From Pseudomonadota bacterium (lineage in GTDB: Bacteria > Desulfobacterota > Anaeroferrophillalia > Anaeroferrophillales > Tharpellaceae), in assembly GCA_015486505.1 (NCBI GenBank), contig WFRP01000244.1, positions 1 to 22,705 on the forward strand: a stretch of DNA of 22,705 nucleotides, read 5' to 3'. Under the pieces are notes generated by a model. The model made no database searches. It worked only from the letters and a program-made list of their open reading frames with translations, and was not told the origin of the DNA. Numbering within the stretch: position 1 is the first letter of the stretch; each line of letters opens with the position of its first letter. Made by a program: the position numbers and the translations under genes. Shown one piece after another: positions 6,998-14,738 of the stretch.

Positions 6998-7035
6998 TTA
7001 CGAAATAGTTACGAAATAGTGTAATATAGTGTAAT
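6991..7035 (+). repeat. 11-bp tandem repeat at the gene junction
   Basis: GAAATAGTTAC occurs twice in tandem (6991-7001, 7002-7012), then a variant GAAATAGTGTAAT and ATAGTGTAAT. The first unit contains the dehydrogenase stop codon. Because the unit is 11 bp, the repeats place TAG in all three frames. It ends just before the AAGGTGGG ribosome site of the next gene. Confidence 0.75.
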
Positions 7036-7046
7036 AAGGTGGGTAA

Positions 7047-7961
7047 TTGACTCAAATTTATCAGGATTTGCCGGCGGCGGTCTCTCTGGTTGAAGTCGGG
7101 CCCCGGGATGGTTGGCAGAATCTTGCCGAATTTATTCCGACGGCGACCAAGGTTCAGCTTATTGATGACCTGATTGCTTGCGGGTTCCGGGAAATTGAGG
7201 TAAGTTCGTTCGTCAATCCAAAAGCGATTCCGCAACTTAAGGACGCGGCCGCGGTGGTGGCCGCGATTAAAGCGGGGCCGGGATTATTAACCGCAGCCCT
7301 GGTGCCGAACCGGCGCGGTCTGGAACCGGCCCTTAAAGCCGGAGTCGGCAAGATTGTTTTCTTTATTTCCGCCAGTGACACGCATAACCGGAAAAATCTC
7401 GGTTGTCAGCAAAGTGAAACGCTTACCGAAATCGGGATGATGCTACGGGAATTACCGGCAAACGCCCGCTATCGGGTTTCGATCTCGAATGTTTTCGGAT
7501 GTCCGTACGAAAAGAAAATTTCATTCAGTGCGGTGGAAGGCCTGGTGCGGGAACTTTTTCACCGTGGTTTTCGTGAGATTACCCTCTGTGATACTTTAGG
7601 GGTCGCGACGCCGGATCAGGTTTATCGGTATAGTTATGAACTGCGGCAAAAATTTCCGTCCGGTGATTTCGGTCTGCATCTGCATGACAGCTGCGGCCGG
7701 GCTCTGGCCGGGGTTATGGCCGGACTGCAGGCCGGGATCAAGCGTTTCGACAGCGCCGCCGGCGGCCTGGGCGGATGTCCTTTCGCTCCGGGAGCGGCGG
7801 GTAATCTGGCGACCGAAGATCTCTTGTTTACCCTTGATGAAATGGGGATTGAAACCGGGATCGACAGTCAAAAACTGCTGGCCTGTGCCCGGCGTCAACT
7901 GCGGATAACCGGGAGCGGCGGCAGTCATATGCTGAGTTTTTCCGGGAGCTGTAATCAATAA
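7047..7961 (+). CDS. 3-hydroxy-3-methylglutaryl-CoA lyase
   Basis: Cleaves HMG-CoA to acetyl-CoA and acetoacetate, the last step of leucine/isovalerate catabolism. The 304-residue TIM barrel keeps the catalytic set known from the human enzyme: R20-D21 in VGPRDGWQN, the metal ligands H211 and H213 (HLHD), the signature cysteine C244 in GGLGGCPFAPGA, and N253 nine residues later, the same spacing as in human C266/N275. FGCPYE (150-155) is also typical. The start is TTG 7047, supported by AAGGTGGG five to seven bases upstream; no ATG fits. The gene follows the dehydrogenase across a short tandem repeat and precedes the hydratase by 16 bp, so all three are likely one transcript. An alternative related activity cannot be excluded, but all key residues are present. 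Confidence 0.92.
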   Translation: MTQIYQDLPAAVSLVEVGPRDGWQNLAEFIPTATKVQLIDDLIACGFREIEVSSFVNPKAIPQLKDAAAVVAAIKAGPGLLTAALVPNRRGLEPALKAGVGKIVFFISASDTHNRKNLGCQQSETLTEIGMMLRELPANARYRVSISNVFGCPYEKKISFSAVEGLVRELFHRGFREITLCDTLGVATPDQVYRYSYELRQKFPSGDFGLHLHDSCGRALAGVMAGLQAGIKRFDSAAGGLGGCPFAPGAAGNLATEDLLFTLDEMGIETGIDSQKLLACARRQLRITGSGGSHMLSFSGSCNQ

Positions 7962-7977
7962 ATTTATGGAGCTGAAA

Positions 7978-8757
7978 ATGTCTGATGTAATTAAAAGTGA
8001 AAATCGGGACGGGGTTTTGACTATCACCCTGAATCGTCCCGCAAGTATGAATTCGTTAAACCGGGAGTTGTTGGGTGAACTCAATAAACTGGTGACTGAA
8101 ATCAGTGTCGACAAAAGTGTGCGGGTGGTCGTGATCACCGGAGCCGGAGAGAAGGCTTTCTGTTCCGGGGCCGATCTTAAGGAGCGGGCGACGATGAGCC
8201 CGCTTGAGGTCAGGCAGTTTGTCCAGATGATTCGCAATACCTTTACCATGGTTGAAAATCTGCCGCAGCCGGTGATTGCCGCGGTTAACGGTTTCGCTTT
8301 CGGCGGCGGGACCGAACTGGCGCTGGCCTCCGATATCAGAATCGCGGCCCCGAATGCGACTATGGGTTTGACTGAAACCAGTCTGGGGATTATTCCCGGT
8401 GCCGGCGGTACCCAGCGTCTGGTGCGTCTGATTGGTAAAGGTAAAGCCAAAGAGATGATCTTTACGGCCCATCGGGCACAAGCCGAAGAAGCTCTGGCGA
8501 TTGGACTGGTCAATCAGATCGCGCCCGCAGGCGGTCTTGTCGCGGCGGCCCTGGCCCTGGCTGAGAAGATCAAGAAGAATGCCCCGATTGCTCTGGAAAT
8601 GGCAAAATATGCGATCAATTACGGCAGTGAGGTCGATCTCGGTACCGGTCTTGCGATTGAATCAAACTGTTACGCCGTAACCATTCCGACCAAAGACCGG
8701 ATTGAAGGGCTGACCGCTTTTCGCGAAAAACGTCCGCCGGTCTATACCGGCGAGTAG
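7978..8757 (+). CDS. enoyl-CoA hydratase, AUH-like (methylglutaconyl-CoA hydratase)
   Basis: A 259-residue crotonase-family protein. Both catalytic glutamates are present: E113 (FGGGTELALASD) and E133 (GLTETSLGIIPGAGG). The oxyanion-hole segments are CSGADLKE (62-69) and NGFAFGGG. The last 40 residues (from EVDLGTGLAIES to PPVYTGE, with TIPTKDR) closely resemble my recollection of human AUH, which hydrates 3-methylglutaconyl-CoA to HMG-CoA. That is exactly the substrate of the lyase encoded just upstream. The ATG at 7978 has a GGAG site 6 bases before it; an in-frame ATG at 7966 has none. Role in leucine/isovalerate degradation is an inference from similarity plus context. Confidence 0.88.
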   Translation: MSDVIKSENRDGVLTITLNRPASMNSLNRELLGELNKLVTEISVDKSVRVVVITGAGEKAFCSGADLKERATMSPLEVRQFVQMIRNTFTMVENLPQPVIAAVNGFAFGGGTELALASDIRIAAPNATMGLTETSLGIIPGAGGTQRLVRLIGKGKAKEMIFTAHRAQAEEALAIGLVNQIAPAGGLVAAALALAEKIKKNAPIALEMAKYAINYGSEVDLGTGLAIESNCYAVTIPTKDRIEGLTAFREKRPPVYTGE

Positions 8758-8791
8758 TATGCAAAACCGCCTTCAAGATGGTCTTTTAATC

Positions 8792-8899
8792 TAATGCGGG
8801 AACATATCCCGCAACCCAATTGGGCCTTTGCGGCCCGTACCCAAGGGCACTTCCTCTGGTCGCAAATAAGTACTCTTATCAGAACATTTTCTTGTTTTT
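8792..8899 (+). repeat. alpha module plus truncated beta module
   Basis: A full alpha copy (8792-8866; stems GCGGGAACATATCCCGC and GGGCC-TTTGC-GGCCC) is followed by the first 33 bases of a long-form beta (8867-8899). The sequence then diverges, so the right half of beta is missing. It fills most of the 188-bp gap between the hydratase and the next gene. Confidence 0.85.
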
Positions 8900-8945
8900 C
8901 AAACCGAAAATATAAAAGTTACATTGGAGAAAATAGGAGAAAATT

Positions 8946-10118
8946 ATGTCAAACCACGACCTTTTTGAGCTTTTCGAGAGGATGCCGAAGAAAGTCAATA
9001 TCGGCGACATAACCATTCGTGACGGTCTGCAGCATGAAGAGCATTTCATCCCGACCCGGGCCAAACTTTACTATCTCCATGAGCTTGCTTTTGCCGGAGT
9101 TAAACGCATGGAGGTTACCAACCTTGGTAACCCCCGGAATATGCCGCAGTTCGAAGACGCTGAAACCGTGCTCAAGGGCGTTCATAGCGATATCTTTAAA
9201 AAACGCCTGGCCAAGCGCGGTTTGAAACATGAGGATATTGAATGGACCTGTATTACGATTCGGGAAAGCGCGGTTGACCGGGCGATTGAGATGAAGAAGG
9301 AAGGCTACGGCCCGGACCGGATTCTGATGATGGTTTCAACCGATGAGCAGCACCATTTCGCCAATTCCGGCATGACCCTGCCTTCATACTGGAAAGAGGC
9401 CGAGCGCTGCATTAAAAAATGTCATGATGTCGGGATCAAGATGTGTGGTACGGTCAGCACGATCTGGGGCAGTCCGATTTCGGGGCCGACCCGGTTTGAA
9501 GACGCGGTTGAGTTTACCAGCCGCTGGCTCAGTATCGGCGCCGATGACATCGAACATGCCGACCATGACGGCTCGGCTCCGCCGGACAAAGTTTATCGTT
9601 ATTTCTCAATGATCCTTGACGCCCTGCCGAACCCGGATCTGCATATTGCCCACTTTCACGTCACCCGGGGTTGGGGGAACGCGAACGTTCTGGCCGCTCT
9701 GCAGGCCGGGATTACCAATTTTGAAGCCACTTTAGGCGGCACCGGCGGTCAGCCCGCCAACTTCGTTGACGGGGTTCCGGGCCTGGGGACCGGTTCCTAC
9801 TATTACAAAGATCCTAATGTCGTCGGTCTTGCCGTCCTCGAAGATATGCTGGTGATGATGGATGAAATGGGCATCGAAACCGGCATCAACATTGACCGGA
9901 TTTTAGAACTGGGTGAAATGATGGAGCGCACCATCGGCCGGAGGCTCCGTTCCGAGTCGATTCTCAACGGCCGGATTCCGAAAGCGGTGCGCGAGGACTT
10001 TAAACGTCCGGCCCTGCCGAAAATCAAAGAAAAAAACGGTGAGAAACCGGGCCAGCTAATCCCGGCGGAATGGCCGGAAAAAGCCGAAGTTCCGGCTGAA
10101 GTTTTGCAGCGGAAATAG
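8946..10118 (+). CDS. DRE-TIM metallolyase family protein, HMG-CoA lyase-like but without the signature cysteine
   Basis: A 390-residue TIM-barrel protein. It keeps the family start motif IRDGLQHEE (R25, D26) and the metal-binding H236-x-H238 (HFHVTRGWGN), so it should bind a divalent metal and act on a 2-oxo or 3-hydroxy acid or thioester. At the place of the lyase loop GGLGGCP it reads GGTGGQPANF: Gln269 replaces the cysteine, and no Asn follows nine residues later. It is also about 85 residues longer, with an insert around 75-125 and a Pro/Lys/Glu-rich tail (from about 345). Databases tend to label such proteins pyruvate carboxyltransferase, which is not evidence of function. AGGAG precedes the ATG. 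It is separated from the leucine-type operon by repeats, same strand. Reaction unknown. Confidence 0.8.
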   Translation: MSNHDLFELFERMPKKVNIGDITIRDGLQHEEHFIPTRAKLYYLHELAFAGVKRMEVTNLGNPRNMPQFEDAETVLKGVHSDIFKKRLAKRGLKHEDIEWTCITIRESAVDRAIEMKKEGYGPDRILMMVSTDEQHHFANSGMTLPSYWKEAERCIKKCHDVGIKMCGTVSTIWGSPISGPTRFEDAVEFTSRWLSIGADDIEHADHDGSAPPDKVYRYFSMILDALPNPDLHIAHFHVTRGWGNANVLAALQAGITNFEATLGGTGGQPANFVDGVPGLGTGSYYYKDPNVVGLAVLEDMLVMMDEMGIETGINIDRILELGEMMERTIGRRLRSESILNGRIPKAVREDFKRPALPKIKEKNGEKPGQLIPAEWPEKAEVPAEVLQRK

Positions 10119-10130
10119 TTAATAACTTTC

Positions 10131-10200
10131 GTAACTATTCAGCCGAATCCGGGGTCGGGCGCGGTTTTTCTCCGCTCGGCGTTAAGATTTCTGTTTTTCC
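10131..10200 (+). repeat. epsilon repeat, diverged copy
   Basis: It starts GTAACTATTCAGCCG, like the left arm at 1111, and continues to TTTTTCTCCGCTCGGCG, like the loop and right stem there, but lacks the closing GAATAGTTAC. It begins 12 bases after the stop codon of the metallolyase gene, where it may act as a weak terminator. Confidence 0.6.
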
Positions 10201-10256
10201 TTACGCTCGCTGCGCCCGCCTTGCAAAACTCGCTTACGCTCAAACAGTTGTAAGGC
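10201..10256. other. spacer with repeated CTTACGCTC words
   Basis: TTACGCTCGCTGCG and CGCTTACGCTC lie between CTGTTT (10191) and AAACAG (10241). They form a loose inverted arrangement like other REP-type DNA here. No coding potential is seen. Confidence 0.3.
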
Positions 10257-10332
10257 TAATGCGGGAACAGACTCCCGCAACCCAATCGAACCTTTTCGGC
10301 CCGTACCCAGGGGCAATCCGATGGCCCGCAAA
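10257..10332 (+). repeat. alpha repeat module
   Basis: A full-length alpha module with the stem GCGGGAACAGACTCCCGC and the tail CCCAGGGGCAATCCGATGG, joined directly to the long beta module that follows. Confidence 0.85.
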
Positions 10333-10417
10333 TAAGTACTCTTATCAGAACATTTTCTTGTTTTTACAGTTGAAAAAAGCTGTCGAAAAAAACAAGAAAA
10401 TAACCTGTAAGGTACTA
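10333..10417 (+). repeat. beta repeat module, long form, copy 2
   Basis: 85 bp, one mismatch to the copy at 5016-5100, 5.3 kb away. Such near identity in non-coding DNA suggests recent spread or gene conversion. Confidence 0.9.
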
Positions 10418-10490
10418 ATGCGGGAACTATCTCCGCAACCTAATCGGGCCTTTTTGGCCCGCACCCAAGGGCAATCCGATGGCCCGCAAA
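10416..10490 (+). repeat. alpha repeat module between long and short beta
   Basis: Contains the perfect stem CGGGCC-TTTTT-GGCCCG and the GCGGGAACTATCTCCGC stem. It forms the left part of a 150-bp inverted repeat with 14664-14814. Confidence 0.85.
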
Positions 10491-10565
10491 TAAGTACTCT
10501 TATCAGAACATTTTCTGATTATTAAATCTTGTTTTTTGGTGCAGAAAATAACCTGTAAGGTACTA
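10491..10565 (+). repeat. beta repeat module, short form, left arm of an inverted pair
   Basis: 75 bp from TAAGTACTC to GGTACTA. It is identical, base for base, to the reverse complement of 14664-14738. The two arms enclose the kinase 1-kinase 2 operon. Confidence 0.93.
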
Positions 10566-10597
10566 AAACCCAGTCCTGATTAATACGGATAACATTC

Positions 10598-10626
10598 TTG
10601 ACAGCTATCCATTTAGATAGTACAGT
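10598..10626 (+). promoter_or_regulatory. candidate sigma-70 promoter of the kinase operon
   Basis: A perfect TTGACA (10598-10603), a 17-base spacer and TACAGT (10621-10626; 4 of 6 to the -10 consensus) lie in unique DNA after the repeats. The leader to ATG 10717 would be about 85 bases. It sits inside the inverted beta pair, so an inversion of that segment would carry the promoter with its genes. Confidence 0.6.
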
Positions 10627-10716
10627 GTAAGCATTGAAGAAGCTGCTCAAACCGAATATTCCTTCCTTAGTCTCATCCAGTTCGGCCGCAGGGTTTACTT
10701 GTCAGGGGCCTGTCTT

Positions 10717-12609
10717 ATGCAGCAGAAGCAAATTTTCAGTGAAAATTTTAAAATTACCCGCCGCTATGCTGTCATAACTTTCCTGGGCTGGAGTTTGCTG
10801 ATTCTGGGTCTGGCTCTGTTTAATTATTTCGACAGTTATCATTATACCAAACTTAATCTGATCGAGCAGGCGCGGGATATCTTTAACAAGGATCTGGTTG
10901 CCCGACGCTGGGTGTCAAGCCATGGCGGGGTTTATGTGCCGGTCGATCAGAAAACTCCGCCCAACCCCTTTCTTGCTCATCTCCCGCACCGTGATCTTAA
11001 AACCACAGACGGTCATAATTTAACCTTGATGAATCCTGCTTATGTTATGCGTCAGATCTATGAAATGAGTCAGGAGCAGTTTGGTGTCCGGGGGCATATT
11101 ACCAGTTTGCGCCCATTACGTCCTGAAAACGCGGCGGATGAATGGGAAACCCGGGCTCTGAAAAAAATTACTCAGGGAGTCCCTGAGGTGGTCGAAGAAA
11201 CTACGGTTGCGGGCCGGCCCTACATACGTCTGATGCGGCCGCTTTATGTCGAGAAACCCTGTCTTGAATGTCACGCGATTCAAGGCTATAAAGTCGGTGA
11301 TCTGCGCGGGGGAACCAGCGTGGCTATTCCGATGAGTGCGGCTCTGGCCAATCACCGCGCCCATATGCGCAAAATCTTCGCGGCTCTTTTGGGCTTGTGG
11401 CTGGCGGGCGGACTGGTGATTTATCTGGTTTATCGCAACATCTATGGCCGCATTCGCAAAAATGTTAAGCTGAAAACGTATATGCATAAGTTGACAACTC
11501 TGGTTGAACAAAGCCATTCCGCAATCTGTATTCTCGGGGTTGACGGCCGGATTGAGTTTGTCAATCATGGTTTCGAACAACTTACAGGTTACAGTGCCGA
11601 GGAAATTCTGGGCCGTGATGGCCGGTCTTTGTTTTCTACCGACAAACTGCAGGAACAGCGGGAACTGGCCTGGCAAACGGTATCTCAAGGCGAGCGTTGG
11701 CGGGGAGTCCTGGCCAGCCGGCATAAAAACGGGAGTTTGATTTATGAAGATGCCGCGGCTTTTCCGCTGGTTGACGACAGCGGCAAAATTACTGATTATG
11801 CGGTGATTAAACATGATGTGACCAAGACCTATGAACTGCAGGCTCAGCTGCTGCAGGCCCAGAAAATGGAAGCGGTCGGCACCCTGGCCAGCGGGGTGGC
11901 CCATGATTTTAATAATATTTTGACTGTGATCAACAGTTTCAGCGAGATCCTGATTGATGAATGTGAAGCTGATTCCCCGATACTCTCCGATTTGGAGGAG
12001 ATTCATAATGCCGGGCTGCGGGCAGCCGAGTTGACCCGGCAGTTACTGGCATTCAGCCGCCGGCAGTTTATCCGGCCGCGGTCGCTTTGTTTGCGCAAAT
12101 TGATTGAAAATCTTATGAAAATGATGCGGCGGCTTTTAAATGAAGAGATTGAGCTTGAGTTTATCCTGCCGGACAAGACGACTCCGGTACGGGTGCTGGC
12201 CGACCCCGGTCAGGTGGAGCAGATTCTGATTAACCTGCTGGTTAATGCCCGCGATGCGTTACAGGGTATTGAACGGGACAAAAAAATTGTCATTCGTCTG
12301 GATTCAGTTGAACTGGGAGTTGATTTTGTCATGGCTCATATCGGCAGTCGGCCCGGCGCTTTTGCGCTGATTGAGGTCAAGGATAACGGCTGCGGGATGG
12401 ATCAGGAAGCTAAGGGGCATTGTTTCGAACCTTTTTATACGAGCAAAGAGCTCGGCCAGGGCACCGGTCTCGGGTTGTCGATGATTTACGGGATTGTGAA
12501 ACAGAATGACGGCTATATCTGCATCCTGAGTGAACCCGATCTTGGAACGACGCTGCAGATCTACTGGCCGCTGGAAATTTCGGCCGCTGATGCGGCGGTA
12601 CAACCTTAA
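10717..12609 (+). CDS. membrane histidine kinase with a c-type haem (DUF3365/Tll0287-like) sensor and a PAS domain
   Basis: A 630-residue sensor kinase. TM1 spans about 17-37 and TM2 about 221-239. The periplasmic domain between them matches DUF3365/Tll0287-like sensors (RRWVSSHGGVYVPV at 63-76, TLMNPAYVMRQIYEM at 103-117) and carries a haem motif C182-LE-C185-H186, so it probably senses redox state or a gas ligand. A PAS domain follows (about 257-375), then a HisKA helix with phosphoacceptor H396 in GVAHDFNNIL, and an ATPase domain (N510 in NLLVNARDAL, DNGCGMD at 556-562, GQGTGLGLS at 580-588). It has no receiver, so it must signal to a separate one. The upstream in-frame TTG (10699) is less likely: the ATG has AGGGG 8-9 bases before it. 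The hybrid kinase follows 17 bp later. Confidence 0.92.
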   Translation: MQQKQIFSENFKITRRYAVITFLGWSLLILGLALFNYFDSYHYTKLNLIEQARDIFNKDLVARRWVSSHGGVYVPVDQKTPPNPFLAHLPHRDLKTTDGHNLTLMNPAYVMRQIYEMSQEQFGVRGHITSLRPLRPENAADEWETRALKKITQGVPEVVEETTVAGRPYIRLMRPLYVEKPCLECHAIQGYKVGDLRGGTSVAIPMSAALANHRAHMRKIFAALLGLWLAGGLVIYLVYRNIYGRIRKNVKLKTYMHKLTTLVEQSHSAICILGVDGRIEFVNHGFEQLTGYSAEEILGRDGRSLFSTDKLQEQRELAWQTVSQGERWRGVLASRHKNGSLIYEDAAAFPLVDDSGKITDYAVIKHDVTKTYELQAQLLQAQKMEAVGTLASGVAHDFNNILTVINSFSEILIDECEADSPILSDLEEIHNAGLRAAELTRQLLAFSRRQFIRPRSLCLRKLIENLMKMMRRLLNEEIELEFILPDKTTPVRVLADPGQVEQILINLLVNARDALQGIERDKKIVIRLDSVELGVDFVMAHIGSRPGAFALIEVKDNGCGMDQEAKGHCFEPFYTSKELGQGTGLGLSMIYGIVKQNDGYICILSEPDLGTTLQIYWPLEISAADAAVQP

Positions 12610-12626
12610 ACTGTCCGGAGAAATTT

Positions 12627-14666
12627 ATGACTTGCGGGCTGCAAATTCAATGGTTTTTGGGGATTATCCTCTTTCTGCTGGGGGCTATTCTGCTTTTGAT
12701 TGTTAATGTTGTTAAACGCCGCCGGGTCGAGCGGGAGTTGAATATTTTAAATAATTCCCTGGAAGATAAAGTGCAGTCCCGGACAATCAGCTTACAGGAA
12801 CGGGAGGCCGAATTGGCCAGTATTTTCCGTTCATCCTATGCCGGTATCGGGGTGATTAAGGAGCAGATGTTTGTTAAAGTAAATCCGCGTTTCTGCGCGA
12901 TGATCGGTTATTCCGAAGCTGAACTTGTCGGCAAAAGTTCATTGATGATTTATCCTTCTGCAGCTGATTTTAAAAAAATTGGTGAGTATGTTTCTCACCG
13001 GCTGAAAAAATTTAATAACTGTGCCTTTACAAGTAAATTTATGCATAAAGACGGTCATCTGGTTGATGTCATTGGAACTGTTTCTCCGCTTAATCTGGAC
13101 GATCAGGCTCAGGGTTTAGCCTTTACCGTTCTTGATGTGACTGAAATAAAAGAGATTGAGTCTAAATTATCTAAAAGTGAGCACCGCTTTCGTTTAATGA
13201 TGGAGTCAATGATTGATCCGGTCTATATCTGTTCTGAAGATTATCGGGTGGAGTATATGAATCCGGCGATGCGCAAACGGGTCGGCAGTGATAAACTGGG
13301 CGAGCATTGCTACAAAACTATCCATGGTTTGAGCCGAAGATGTCCCTGGTGTCAAAATCGTCTGGAAAACCGGAATGAATTTTTTGAGTTTGATATATCA
13401 GTTCCCCACGACCGGCATAGTTACCATGTTTCCATGTCACCGATTGTTGAGAGTGGCGATTCAGTTTCCCGGATGGTGATTCACCGTGATATTACGGAGA
13501 TGAAAAGACTTGAGCAGCAGCTGCTCCAGGCCCAGAAGATGGAATCCCTCGGCACCCTGACCGGCGGTATTGCCCATGATTTCAATAACATTCTGACCGC
13601 GATTCTCGGTTACTCCGAGGAGATTATGGAAAACCTGGAAGAAGGAAGCAAGCTTTGGTTGGATACTTTAGAGATCAGGAAAGCCAGTGAACTGGCCGCC
13701 AGCCTTACCGGGCAGCTTTTAACTTTCAGCCGGAACCAGAAAATTGTCCCTAAAGTTGTCAATTTTAACCATATTCTGCTTGAGATGGGGAGCGTTTTGG
13801 GACGGATTCTGGGGGAAGACATCAAGATTAAAACTGAACTGGATGTCAATGCCGGCAAAATCCTGGCTGATCCGGGCCAGCTCAATCAAATCGTGGTTAA
13901 TCTGGCCGTCAATTCCCGGGACGCCTTGGCCGATATCGCGGAAAATATGGAAAAAGTCATTAAGATTGTGACATCCGAAGTCGATCTGGATGCTACCTTC
14001 ACCAGGCTTCATGAAGGCAGTTCGCCGGGGCCGCATCTGTTGATTGAATTTACCGATAATGGCTGTGGTATGCCGGCCGAAGTTACAGAGCACATCTTTG
14101 AGCCTTTCTTTACCACGAAAGAGCCTGGCCAGGGAACCGGCATGGGGCTGGCTAGTGTTTACGGCATCGTCAAGCAGAATGGGGCGAATATTTATGTTAA
14201 CAGTCAACCCGGAATCGGGACTACGTTTAAAATCTACTGGCCGATTACCGGAGATAATGAATCCGGGCGGGCCGAAGCGAAAAAAATTGCCCCGGCAGTC
14301 AAGGCTACGGAAACAATTTTATTCGTTGAAGATGATGACCGGATCCGTGACCTTATAGCGCGTAAATTTCAGCAGCAGGGTTATAAAATGATCGTCGCGG
14401 CCAATGGCCGGGCCGCGCTGGAAAAGGCCAAAGCCCATACCGGCCCCATAGATTTGTTGTTTACTGACGTGATTATGCCGATTATGAGCGGTAAGGAGCT
14501 GGCGGACGCGATTGTTGAATTTTATCCGGAGATAAAAATTATCTTCGTTTCCGGTTATCTCGATGATCGGATTAGCAAGGAGATCCTGACCCAGGCGAAT
14601 TTTGTCGAGAAACCTTTCAGCTTCAAAAAGATCAATCAACTAATTCGTCAACTTCTGGATGATTAG
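12627..14666 (+). CDS. hybrid histidine kinase: TM, PAS-PAS, HisKA, HATPase, receiver
   Basis: A 679-residue protein anchored by a single N-terminal TM (about 8-29) with almost no periplasmic part, so it senses internally. A short coiled coil (31-63) leads to PAS1 (about 62-178) and PAS2 (about 182-292). PAS2 holds a cysteine group C228...C239-PW-C242, a possible metal or redox site. The HisKA phosphoacceptor is H317 (GIAHDFNN). The ATPase domain has DNGCGMP and GQGTGMGLAS. A C-terminal receiver (about 562-679) has FVEDDD, D614 (LLFTDVIMP) and K662 (EKPF). GGAG precedes the ATG, 17 bp after kinase 1, so the two are co-transcribed and may form one relay. The TAG stop codon is the first three bases of a beta repeat, which suggests that the repeat defines the 3' end of the gene. 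Confidence 0.92.
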   Translation: MTCGLQIQWFLGIILFLLGAILLLIVNVVKRRRVERELNILNNSLEDKVQSRTISLQEREAELASIFRSSYAGIGVIKEQMFVKVNPRFCAMIGYSEAELVGKSSLMIYPSAADFKKIGEYVSHRLKKFNNCAFTSKFMHKDGHLVDVIGTVSPLNLDDQAQGLAFTVLDVTEIKEIESKLSKSEHRFRLMMESMIDPVYICSEDYRVEYMNPAMRKRVGSDKLGEHCYKTIHGLSRRCPWCQNRLENRNEFFEFDISVPHDRHSYHVSMSPIVESGDSVSRMVIHRDITEMKRLEQQLLQAQKMESLGTLTGGIAHDFNNILTAILGYSEEIMENLEEGSKLWLDTLEIRKASELAASLTGQLLTFSRNQKIVPKVVNFNHILLEMGSVLGRILGEDIKIKTELDVNAGKILADPGQLNQIVVNLAVNSRDALADIAENMEKVIKIVTSEVDLDATFTRLHEGSSPGPHLLIEFTDNGCGMPAEVTEHIFEPFFTTKEPGQGTGMGLASVYGIVKQNGANIYVNSQPGIGTTFKIYWPITGDNESGRAEAKKIAPAVKATETILFVEDDDRIRDLIARKFQQQGYKMIVAANGRAALEKAKAHTGPIDLLFTDVIMPIMSGKELADAIVEFYPEIKIIFVSGYLDDRISKEILTQANFVEKPFSFKKINQLIRQLLDD

Positions 14667-14738
14667 TACCTTACAGGTTATTTTCTGCACCAAAAAACAA
14701 GATTTAATAATCAGAAAATGTTCTGATAAGAGTACTTA
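14664..14738 (-). repeat. beta repeat module, short form, right arm of an inverted pair
   Basis: Reverse complement of 10491-10565 without a mismatch over 75 bp. Its terminal TAG is the stop codon of the hybrid kinase. Confidence 0.93.

Noticed and set aside
7596..8513. Long minus-strand open frame of 305 codons, and similar ones at 11116-12006 and 19223-19891
   Set aside because: They lie antisense to well-supported genes with clear catalytic motifs, and their translations show no domain.
8946..10118. Calling this gene a second HMG-CoA lyase or isopropylmalate synthase
   Set aside because: The signature cysteine loop is replaced (GGTGGQP). It does not show a LeuA C-terminal regulatory domain that I can recognise, so only the superfamily is claimed.
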